Shown: positions 11,411-20,330 of the stretch, in pieces | How the letters are laid out: every line of letters begins with the position of its first letter | How positions within the stretch are numbered: position 1 is the stretch's first letter | Assembly: GCF_019279795.1 (NCBI RefSeq) | Contig: NC_056743.1 | Location: 632,175,493 to 632,239,492 of the forward strand | Reading direction: 5' to 3' | Length of the DNA: 64,000 nt | Source of the DNA: Protopterus annectens | Taxonomy: Eukaryota; Chordata; Ceratodontiformes; Protopteridae | Program-made: the position numbers and the translations under genes | Notes under the pieces: generated by a model | The model's database searches: none | Seen by the model: the letters and a program-made list of their open reading frames with translations, nothing else | Told to the model about the DNA's origin: nothing

Positions 11411-13209
11411 AAAACTGACCATCAGATCTCATTTAAAGACTCCTTAGTCTTAAAAATGAATTTCATTTCTTGTCAGTACATGTGGAGATTGAATGGTATG
11501 TATAGTTGTTATATTTTGTCTGGCATCAATGAATGACAAATAAAGTATGTTGTAAGTGTGTTTTCTTCTTGAGATTTGAAGAATTTGTTCTGAATCATGG
11601 GAATACAAGCATAGATTTAAGCAATTGTGTTTATACAATTAACCACTAGATGTCAGTAATAGATCATCTAAATTTTAATCAGTGCATGCTTAGTATGACT
11701 GAACTATTTGTTCTTTAATTGCTGGCATATATCAGTTATAGTCTCTTTGATATTTATAGATGTGTGATTTGCATGAATATTTCTACATAGATTTACATTT
11801 TGTGTTGTTTTGCATGATTTTTTCACTTGGTGTTTTGATATTCACATGACAGCAAGTTTTATCATGTAACTGTTATTTTTTTGGTTCATTTAAAATGCAG
11901 GGATCTTTAGTTATATTTAATGAAGACACTGGCAGCTGGTTAGCAAAACCAGTCTTTTCCTGTATTTCTAGTCCCCTGGCACTTCATTTTGGATTAAATG
12001 GACATGTCTCGCAAACTAATGTTTCCTGTGCTGTTTTTTCCTGTGAAATCTATGTTAACCACCACAAATGGATCTGGTGTTTTAATTAATTTTTACCCAC
12101 ATCAGCCAGTTTATGGAGAGTCTAGTAGGCATTATTCAGCAAAAAAAATATTAATATATACATTTTATAACTGGTAAGCATTTTTGAATTCTTTGGTACA
12201 TTTTCCCCCAGTTAGAATTGATGACTTCCTTGAGTAGTGACATGATTACTTAGAAAGGTGTGCCAAAGAAAACTCTGGTAGCTTTAGGACTGACCTAGTG
12301 ATTCAAAAGGAACCCTACCATTTGAGGTAAGAATAATGGCAAAAGGGGGACATTTACAAATTGTTGAAAAATGTAATTCAGAGACACATCAGCCACAATA
12401 ATGAAAGACAACATTATCAGCTAATATGCATGCCTTTGAATCTCCTTAACTACCACGAGTGCAAATCAGCACATGTCCGTAGTAGTTAACACTGGTGGCC
12501 CATGTATCTCATTGGCAAATGCAACCTCACTAATTCACTCTCCCACACACATGCAGACTTTCAAAGACACACACGCATAAACACACAGCAACATACCTCT
12601 TACCTGTTCCCATATTAGAATGTCCCTAACATGTCTTCTTAGCTCTTGTTCATACCCTTGTAAATAACAGAGCCTTACTACAATCTGTTCATCATGCTAG
12701 ACATTACAGTTTTATACTTCATAGTCTTTGTATAGTACATAGGGATGCTAGATCTGTTGCTCAAGTAACATTTTAAATAAGTCCCAGTAATAGTATAAAC
12801 ATTCTCCCTGATGTCATTTAGTAATCCTCCCAGCTGTGTGCTGAAACCTTGCCCCCACTCATGGACTGTTGCAGTCATTAATTCATTATATCTGAGTGAC
12901 ACTTCCAGGTGCATCTGCAGTTAACTGCTACCGATATTTCTAGGCATCAAATATTGCGTGTTCATATTTGCATCAACAATTCCAAAACCATGCTATGTAC
13001 AATGTTTTAAAATGTTTCTTCTTAAAGCTTATACAATGGCAAACTCAACTGCATTAAATTTTGACCTATGTCTAGTGCACGTAAATAGATAATAACTGTT
13101 GTTTTTATGATATTAATTTATATGGATATATTTTTTTACATTTTTCTCTATATCTCAACAACCAAATAACACAGACAGAACTCCTTAGACTCATATGAAA
13201 GCTCTCAAC
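11411..13209. other. IR1 spacer, no gene recognised
   Basis: AT-rich single-copy-looking DNA between the IR1 arms. The longest frames (11895-12089 plus, 12678-12914 minus) have no motif. There is a small CA-rich patch near 12540-12595. A transposase would be expected here if IR1 were a simple autonomous element; I see none. Confidence 0.5.
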
Positions 13210-13439
13210 AAGATGAATAAAATGCTGCTAACACTATGTGTGTAACTTGAGTAGTTGCTGAGATATTGTAAGTTATTTACAAAATATTACAAATGTAATA
13301 GTTACTCCCAAGGATTCAAATAAAATCCATGTAGAAATAGTATTATTCCTACATGGAGTGGGTGGTGTTCACATCTGCATAGCCTTCTCAGCAGCACGCC
13401 TTTCATATTAATGAAGGTGTACTACTGAGAATGGATCTG

Positions 13440-13960
13440 CGGACACGAACACTGAATAAGTGCAGGGGGTGTGTTGTAGTACTGCTCGCAGATCCATCAC
13501 ACCTTCTGCACTCTCAAAGTGCTGTACAGCACTTTTTAAATGTTTCCAGTGTCCGCAGACAGTGAAAGCAACTAATAAAACAGTAAAATAGTGCCTGTGG
13601 ACACTGAAACAATTAGTAGGACTTGAAATAAATGCAGGGGTGTGTGACAGGTACTGTCACACACGTCTTGCATTGTGAAAGTGCTGTACTGCACTTTACA
13701 ATGCTTTTAGTGTCCACAGACACTGAAAGCATGATTGTCAATGGGAGGCAATGCAGGGTCTAATTGACAGGTACGTTCAGACACCCTCGCATCGTGAAAG
13801 TGCCATACGGCACTTTACAATGCTTTCAGTGTCCACAGACACTGAATGCTGGAGTGTGAATGGGAAGCAATGCAGGGGGTGTGACAGGAACTATAACATA
13901 CCCCATGCATTGACAAAGTGTCATACAGCACTTTACAGTACAAGTGTGTCCCAGACACAC
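13440..13960. repeat. about 120-bp tandem repeat with nested dyads (IR1 right arm)
   Basis: Four units each contain AAAGTGCTGTACTGCACTTT-like and CAGTGTCCACAGACACTGAA palindromes followed by AATGCAGGGGGTGTG. Each unit can fold as two adjacent hairpins. Unit starts lie near 13500, 13660, 13795 and 13915. Confidence 0.75.
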
Positions 13961-13979
13961 AGCCATGCCTATGAAGTTC

Positions 13980-14440
13980 TTAGTGCTCAAACTCCAGACA
14001 AAGGGCAACCAAATGGAGGGACAAAGGTCCAAAAATAGGGACATATTTTAAGTACAGCTCTCATAAACTTAGAAAGTTGATAAAGGAACAGGGTTTGCAT
14101 TAACATAAATTTTATGAAGGATTAGAAGTCTGAAACTCAAATATATGCCATTATTTAGTGACTTCGATCCTGAGATCATCCCACTAATTTACAAAAAAAC
14201 ACGAATGCTATGAGGAACAAAACAAAAATATGAGCCAAACATCTTGACAGTCTGAAAAATCTGGATATTTGAGAGGTTTTACACACCTCAAACTCTTCCA
14301 CCAAGAAATCTGGATAAAGCCATGAAATAAATGTGGGACAAAGGTCCCAAAATAGGGCAAAATAAAAAAATAGTGGTCATACACACTTAGAAAGTTGATA
14401 GAATGACAGGTAGTGCATTACCAAATATGAATCGGCATTA
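13980..14440. mobile_element. two partial hAT-like MITE copies, CATACCTCTCAAC family
   Basis: Both segments carry the family's internal landmarks: GGGACAAAGGTCC, AATAGGGACATATTTTAA, AACTTAGAAAGTTGATA and, at 14240-14280, AATCTGGATATTTGAGAGG. The second, from about 14300, restarts at AAATCTGGATAAAGCC. The copies are adjacent in the same orientation and lack clean outer termini. I did not find them at the mirror position in the IR1 left arm. Confidence 0.6.
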
Positions 14441-14589
14441 GTATTAATATATGAAATTAAAGTGGTTGTATTACATTTTTTTTCTGTTATAAGTGAAGTT
14501 TAACCATAGCTGAGTGGGTTTGCATGTCATGGCACTCTGCTCAGCATTGCTTAAACATCTCATAGGTGCTAAATAGAAATGCATTGCTA

Positions 14590-14670
14590 AAATCTTCAAC
14601 AGTGAGATAGCATAGTAGTTAAAGTTCTGGAGCTGCATGTAGCAGTTCACGGCTCAAGTACTAAGACAGA
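14590..14670 (+). repeat. tRNA-like sequence (IR1 right arm)
   Basis: GATAGCATAGTAGTTAAAGT resembles an A box and its loop, and CGGCTCAAGTAC a weak B box, separated by a long variable-arm-like segment. It is the inverted partner of 10570-10650. It is more decayed than the left copy. Confidence 0.45.
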
Positions 14671-14959
14671 CCTTTCATTTTTACATGGGAAAGCCTTGTT
14701 AAAATGTTGATTTTTTTAAATGAAATTATGTAGTAATTGATATTTCTTAACCAAGGTAGTGTGGGCAGTCCAAAACTGGTGTCAGTGGATATGACATGTG
14801 AAATCACCCATGTAAACACAAGTATCTCATACAGTATAGTCACACCCCAAGGTAATGTAAAGAAAGCACATAGGGGGACATCATGCAAATTAAATTATCT
14901 ACATTTAATAATAAGTCAGTAATGATTAATTCATTTGCAATTCTGAAATATTTCTAAAA

Positions 14960-15140
14960 TGAGAACTGAGCAATGCTAATCAGTGTTAGCTCTGCTTAGC
15001 CGGTATGAGCATTGCTTAGAAGTCTGATTCTAAGCAGTATTTAGCCCAGCTGATCAGATTTGCACACTGCTAAGCACTGCTCAACATTTCCCCCTTTAAG
15101 CACTGCTCAACTCAGCTTAGCGGGTTTGCGCACTGCTGAG
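14960..15140. repeat. GCTTAGC motif cluster (IR1 right, inner)
   Basis: Words such as GAGCAATGCT, CTGCTTAGCCGG, GAGCATTGCTTAG, CTAAGCACTGCTCAAC and CAGCTTAGCGGG are packed in both orientations. It is the inverted partner of 9990-10260. Confidence 0.65.
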
Positions 15141-15310
15141 CTGTGTCAACATTTTCAAAATGGTCCAATGATGGCAAAGGGTGAGAATATGACCTTATTT
15201 AAACCACACAGGTGGGAATACAGTCATAACCTGTTGCAGTTTGATCTCTGCTTGAACTGTGTCTGGCATTGGAGAGGGGGCACACTTTCAGGTGCAACGC
15301 TGAGGAATCT

Positions 15311-15552
15311 TGGACTCCAGGGTCATGGCTGGGCTCCTTGTTAAAGACCATGACCACAGACTGCTGCAGGCCAGTACCAGAGCTCATAGTAAAAAGCGGA
15401 GGCCTGGGACCATCTGGCATGTGATCTCACTAGTGCTACTGGAATTCACCAAACTGGTGAGCAGGTACGGCATCATTATGCTGACCTAATGCATAGAAAA
15501 GGGGTGCTCTTGGCCCAATGGATCCAAGAAGCTTGGGGCCAGAATGCCCCAG
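15311..15552 (+). pseudogene. Myb/SANT-like DNA-binding exon, IR1 right arm
   Basis: This is the partner of the left-arm exon. One frame reads LDSRVMAGLLVKDHDHRLLQ then ASTRAHSKKRRPGTIWHVI, clearly the same start as ESRVMAGLLIKNDDDRLLQ on the left, and a later piece reads GVLLAQWIQEAWGQNAPVV up to a GTAAGT donor at 15559. Stops and shifts near 15487 separate the two. The exon at 15644-15713 follows at intron distance. This suggests one spliced gene copied into both arms of the palindrome. The function is inferred only from the Myb/SANT-like layout of the better left copy. Confidence 0.45.
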
Positions 15553-15643
15553 TAGTTTGTAAGTATCTCATCCATAGCTGTACCAAATTCTAGCCTGAGT
15601 ATGTGATAGACAGGTATGCATAATGTTTGTATTTTCCCCCTAC

Positions 15644-15713
15644 AGCTGCAGCAGAGAGGGCTAGCAAAGTTGAGGCCCATACAGACAGACTGTCGAGGCT
15701 GCACTGACAGGCT
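15644..15713 (+). pseudogene. small internal exon of the IR1 Myb-like gene (right arm)
   Basis: This 70-bp segment is bracketed by consensus splice signals, TTTTCCCCCTACAG upstream and GTGAGT downstream. It encodes LQQRGLAKLRPIQTD in one frame or AAAERASKVEAHTDRLSRL in another; the second matches the left-arm peptide ERAHYIEAHAR. The preserved splice sites argue that this was once a real intron-containing gene. Confidence 0.5.
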
Positions 15714-17281
15714 GGTGAGTACAGCTGTAGCTTGCAGTATATAGTGCAATAAATAAGAAGGAGTACATTGTTTACTGCCAGTAGGTATAGTGTGTTCTGT
15801 GTCTACTGAATAAATAAAGTTTGTCAGACTCATATTGATCTACAGGATATGCAGTAATAAGGCACTATGTCATGTTACTCAAATAAAGAGTTATACCACA
15901 AACTGTTGTGTTTACTCTGGTATGTTGTTGTAGAAATAGAATGTGTACTGGTTCTTCACAGCAAATATGGCTTTGACAGCATGCATTAACTGAGGTTGTT
16001 CTAAGAACCAGCTGTTATACAAAACTGTAGATTGTGGAGCTGTAAAACAAGATATAAGTAAAATATGAAATATGTCCTGCACTAAGACCTGAACCCTGAA
16101 TGGTAATGTGCACTGTGTTATAATGTGTCCCCTGCAGCATTACCTTGTGTTAACCTTTGCTTTCCAGATTGTAGTATCTCAAAGGAGTAATACACAGTAC
16201 ACCAACAGCCATGCATGAATCTCAGGATTACAAGGTCAGACTGTCTAGCCAAGAGAGTATTAGGCAAAAATCAGTCAAACAAGAGACAGCAGTTCACCAG
16301 TAGCTCAGTGTGAAAAGAAATAGCTTTGTTGTTAATTTTTGCAGACCCAGACACAGTTTGAATCCAGGGAGTGGTACTAAGATGTGTGCTTATTTACACT
16401 CAAGAAATCTTGACTATTTTGTAGAAACAGTCAGGTAGTATTAACAGATATATTCTCGACAGGTTTTACAGGCAAATAAAAGTCTGTAGTAGCTGTAGGA
16501 AGAGTACACTAATACACTGTGTACAACTGTTCCACTGTCCAACCCCATGCCTGCAAATGATAGCAGGATTGGTACCTACACCATGCACTCTTGTACTCTT
16601 CCCGAAACATGTCTCTCAAGTGTCATGCTGTCACGGCTAGTGGTCACTGCTGCCAAATAACCTTGGACACAGATATGAATCCAGGTAAAGTATGCCAGTA
16701 GCACACTCACACAACATGAGTGGAGGGTACGCCTTCTTTGTCATATATGTAACCCTAACATGTACGAGTCCCCTCTAGTCATGTACTCAGAGTTCTCACA
16801 GGTTGCCCCATACCAATCCATTTTGACAGTTTAACAGGTAGGGATGTGCTACAGAAGCTATGTGCCATAGGTAGATATAAAGTGAGGGCAGACCTGTAGT
16901 ATTGAGCAGTACTGTCATGAAAAATAGAAGCCTATACAGTTGTTAATCGACACACACCCCCACCCCTTATCTGCATCAATAATTATTATTCCTATACTGT
17001 GGGTATGTTTTTCTCAAAACCTAATGATGAGACTTGTGTTCTATTATTGTTCATATATTTAATTGGTTGCATATTAACATACCTGGTTCAAATAACATTG
17101 TTGGTGGCCTGTTGCCATCAATGTAACTGGCATGCTGTTACAATGCTTACTGTTGTTCCATTTATGCATGTGATCTGTTTGCTATGCAACTGTTTCAAAG
17201 CTATTGTTTTGGGTTAAACTGAACACCCACTCATGCTGTTATAACTAATTTTGACATGTGTTCATGACTAACGAATAAATC

Positions 17282-17730
17282 TTGGAAAACCTCATCACCA
17301 TAGCACTTTCGAGAAGGCAGATCCCAGTGGATCTGCCTGTTCTACCTCATCTGACTGGCCCCAGCACATCTGGGACTCAACCTAGAACTTCCTCCTCTGC
17401 TGGTCCTGCACCACCTTTGGGTGGAACTGCCTCAGGGGATGGGGCCCTTCCTCCCCTGGGCGTTGGCACAGAGAGAAGCCCGTCACTCACAGGAAGTTCT
17501 GGGTTATGGTGCACAGTGTCATCTGCTCAGAGTTGGATGGATGTCTGAGCCAGATCGAGGGTCACCTGGTGCACCTTGAGGGGCAGCCTGTCCCTGTTGT
17601 CCAGCCCCCAGCACAACAACCTTCAGAGCCATGAAGGTGCAGTGGTGACTGCCTATGGGTGGGGACCTCAGTCCTACTGTTTCCATCTGGAGGCACATGG
17701 GCTTTCGATTCCCAACCACCCTCCCCATCC
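17282..17730 (+). pseudogene. coding-like exon block in IR1 right arm
   Basis: A GC-rich block begins with a Pro/Ser/Gly-rich stretch (LTGPSTSGTQPRTSSSAGPA), then in a shifted frame reads ELDGCLSQIEGHLVHLEGQ and PVPVVQPPAQQPSEP. The spacing of Leu/Ile residues suggests a short coiled coil. The left partner is 6990-7390. Low-complexity linker plus coil would suit the C-terminal half of a transposon Myb-type protein, but the family is not recognised. Confidence 0.4.
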
Positions 17731-18189
17731 AAGGTGTTTACCCCCCTCATGTGTCATACACTGCCCCTGTCTGCTGTCTTGTCTGTCTGCAAAAGCAACC
17801 TCTCTTACCTAACCTACCTCCCCAAATGTACCTACAACCTTTCCCCAACATCCCACTCTTACCTTAAAAAAAACAAAAGGGCATCTGTCCCACAAAAAAA
17901 ACATTGCCCCATACATAGCTCTACATTTTTCTCCCAAGTACAGTGACATAAATCAATCTAGTCTCAAATTACTCTACAAATGTATGTTGCCAACACCCCT
18001 CGCTGTGGGGTGTGATGCTGTAAATTCCAAACTTTTCACATAATTTGCAACTGTTGCTGCTGAATAAATGTAGAGCTATGGTCCTTTCCTCCACCCATCC
18101 TGCACATCCCTAGCTGCTTTTACTAATGTTTTACCCCCTGCTTGCCCCCATTTCACCACTTTCCTATCACCCTATTTTTATTTTCTTGT

Positions 18190-18325
18190 TTGAAATTAGC
18201 ACGGGTTTAAGTGGGAATAAGCAGCGCTTACTGAAGCCAAGCAGGACTAAGACCTCTTGGCATCACTTAGTATTGCGCAAAACCACACAAACCCACTATA
18301 ACTGCTTAAACGTGCTTTAATCACT
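18190..18325. repeat. GCTTAGC-type motif cluster (IR1 right, outer)
   Basis: GGGTTTAAGTGGGAATAAGC, GCGCTTACTGAAGCC, CACTTAGTATTGC and CTGCTTAAACGTGCTTTAATC form a mixed-orientation cluster. It is the inverted partner of 6410-6535. Confidence 0.55.
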
Positions 18326-18364
18326 TTGTCTCAATTAACCCTTGTTCTGCCCATCAACAAAATA

Positions 18365-18585
18365 ATCAGTCCTGCCAATTCTCAAACCCAAGACCCTGTG
18401 CACTACAATCATAGCAACATACCACTACACCATCTGAGCTGTGGGAGTTTGAAATGCTTTTACAAACATATCATGCATTACAGTCCCTTAATATAAGGGG
18501 AAAAATACAGATCCCTAGCAAGTCTTAAACCAATGACCTTATACACTCCAGTCACAGCAGCTACCACTTATCCACTTGGTGTCTG
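18365..18585 (-). repeat. tRNA-like cassettes (IR1 right arm)
   Basis: Two units on the minus strand. The first has A box TGGTGTAGTGG, an exact fit to TRGYNNARNNG, and a B-box-like GGGTTTGAGAATT. The second has TGGATAAGTGG and TTGGTTTAAGACTTG. It is the inverted partner of 5900-6380. Only two of the left arm's four units are present. Confidence 0.6.
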
Positions 18586-18954
18586 CTGAATTGCAAACTT
18601 TTGTTGGTGGGTTAATGTCACTTTAAATATAACTATTGGTGTTATGATTTAAATTAGGGTGACACTGTGGTTGAGCACACACTGATGATGATTTTGAGTG
18701 AAAATGGTCTGTGGGGCAGACTGTGCTGGCAATAAAAGCATTATACCGCTGTGTTGCCTCCTTTTATTACTAAGTGCTGGATGTTTTTTGGTGTATATAT
18801 TGGTGGTTTCCGTGCATCAGTTTCTGGTTAATGTGCATCATGGGGTTTGGATTTATGTACATTTTTTCAGTGCTGTTACCAGTCGCAGACCCATTGGGGC
18901 TCGGATTCTATGGCATTTGGATCATTATAGTGGAACTCGGAGGATTGCGACTAC

Positions 18955-19785
18955 GTGGTTTTCACAGTCATTATAAATAGGGCAGTGGGTCCTGATTTTA
19001 TGAAGTTTATGGATAATTTGACCACCAATGAGGATGATTTCTCATTTTTTACCAAGTCCACCATGGAAGGACAGCATTCAGCATCGATGGGACATCTTGA
19101 TATGCAACAACAATTTAAACAGTTGGGTGATATTTCCAAGAAGGTGCGTTCATTGGACTGGCATTGTTAAAGGCCTATTTACAAGCCAGAATAGTGCCAT
19201 GGAGCTTGAGGGTTCAGGTGGAGCCTGGGTTGGGAGCTGATGATTCTGAATTTATGCAGAAATGGCGAGCTGTTCAGTTAATGGCCTCTAACATGTTTAT
19301 ACAGTTCTTGATAGAACATTATGATAAACAGCTTCCAGACCTTTTCGCTAAATTAGAGGCTAGCCATGAACATACTTTGACTTTTATTGGGACTTATGAT
19401 TATCAGGAACTATATGCACAATTTATGGTGACATGGACAAATATGATAAGGAGCTACAGGGGCGAAAAATGAGAAAATATCAGCGTGACATTAATGACTT
19501 CAAAAATGACATGGTGTTTACATGGAAGAAACACAAGAAAGGTGTACGTTTTGATGATAAGGATGTTAATAGACCAAAACGAAAGAGGGTTAGGTCTATT
19601 CTACGTAAACCAAATTATACATCCAGTACTTCGGAAATTTCATCAAGCTTTTCCAAAACAGATACTGAGACTGAGTTAGGGGATTTGGGGATACCAGTGT
19701 CACCGGTCCCTAAAAAATCTAAAGCCCTTTTAGGAGGGAAGGTCGTAAGCATAATATATGATGAAATGGTGCAATTGTGTCGGGC
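18955..19785 (+). pseudogene. PLE ORF1 (degenerate)
   Basis: Three overlapping frames (18955-19170, 19164-19472, 19433-19795) form one ancestral protein with two frameshifts. Order: an N-terminal Asp/Phe-rich part, a central block with VPWSLRVQVEP, EFMQKWRAVQLMA and FIQFLIEHYDKQLPDLF, a Lys/Asp-rich helix (KYQRDINDFKNDMVFTWKK), and a basic C-tail (RPKRKRVRSILRKPNYTS). The central block aligns by eye with IPKGLR...FLAELRTLFD...LLELLIKHYSLC in ORF1 of the young PLE at 54757-56019. I do not recognise it outside these elements; a structural or nucleic-acid-binding role is a guess from the basic tail. Confidence 0.65.
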
Positions 19786-20202
19786 CAGTTTGTAGGCCCT
19801 ACAGACCCAGTTTCTATTGGGTCAATAGTGGACAATAATGATGGCAATCATGTCAACCAGCTTGTTATTAATCTGATACAGTATGTTTTTACTGAAAGTG
19901 AATTAAAATTTCTAAATAAGGGTTTGGGGTATGTGCCTTCATTTTATGTGTCACATTTTGGTGCAGTAAAAGATGTTAAGCAATTTTGTAGAAATTTGAA
20001 TTTGAAATATTTTTTTTGCTTATCAGCAAGATGAAAATACTGCTGGGACGGGTGGGGGGGCTTTTTCATTTTAGGAAATATGATTTTCAGCCTCGGTATT
20101 GTAGTATGGTTAGAACTTTTGAACAGCTTGTTATACAGGAACTACAAGTTAATCAGGCTCAGATTTTCAGTCATTTTTCCCATAACCTTACATTGGATGA
20201 AC
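19777..20202 (+). pseudogene. PLE ORF2, N-terminal part (degenerate)
   Basis: It encodes TESELKFLNKGLGYVPSFYV then KDVKQFCRNLNLKYFF, the typical start of PLE reverse transcriptases (compare TLEQKLIDLLALGNTFVPS and DLKSFVRKLNCNILF in the young copy). After a shift near 20030 it continues FRKYDFQPRYCS and HFSHNLTLDERS. It is cut at GGATGAAC by the 3' end of the CR1 and resumes at about 25370. Confidence 0.75.
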
Positions 20203-20330
20203 GTTCATAGGTTCATAGGTTCATAGGTTCATACTAGGCTATCTGCCCTAGGGCATTTATAAGCCTAGCCAGAGTGTGTTTGGCTTTCGCCACCCATTTT
20301 AAATTAATTTTGCTATGCCCTTTTTAGAGG

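Larger units (their letters stand above)
13210..18620. repeat. IR1 right arm (inverse of 5865-11410)
   Basis: The landmarks match the left arm in reverse order: GTAGAAATAGTATTATTCCT (13330), the dyad array (13440-13960), a tRNA-like sequence (14590), a GCTTAGC cluster (14960), the Myb-like exons (15310-15713), the GC-rich exon block (17282) and tRNA-like cassettes (18365). Additions here and not at the mirror position include the MITE-like copies at 13980-14440. The arm ends just upstream of the dead PLE. Confidence 0.85.
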
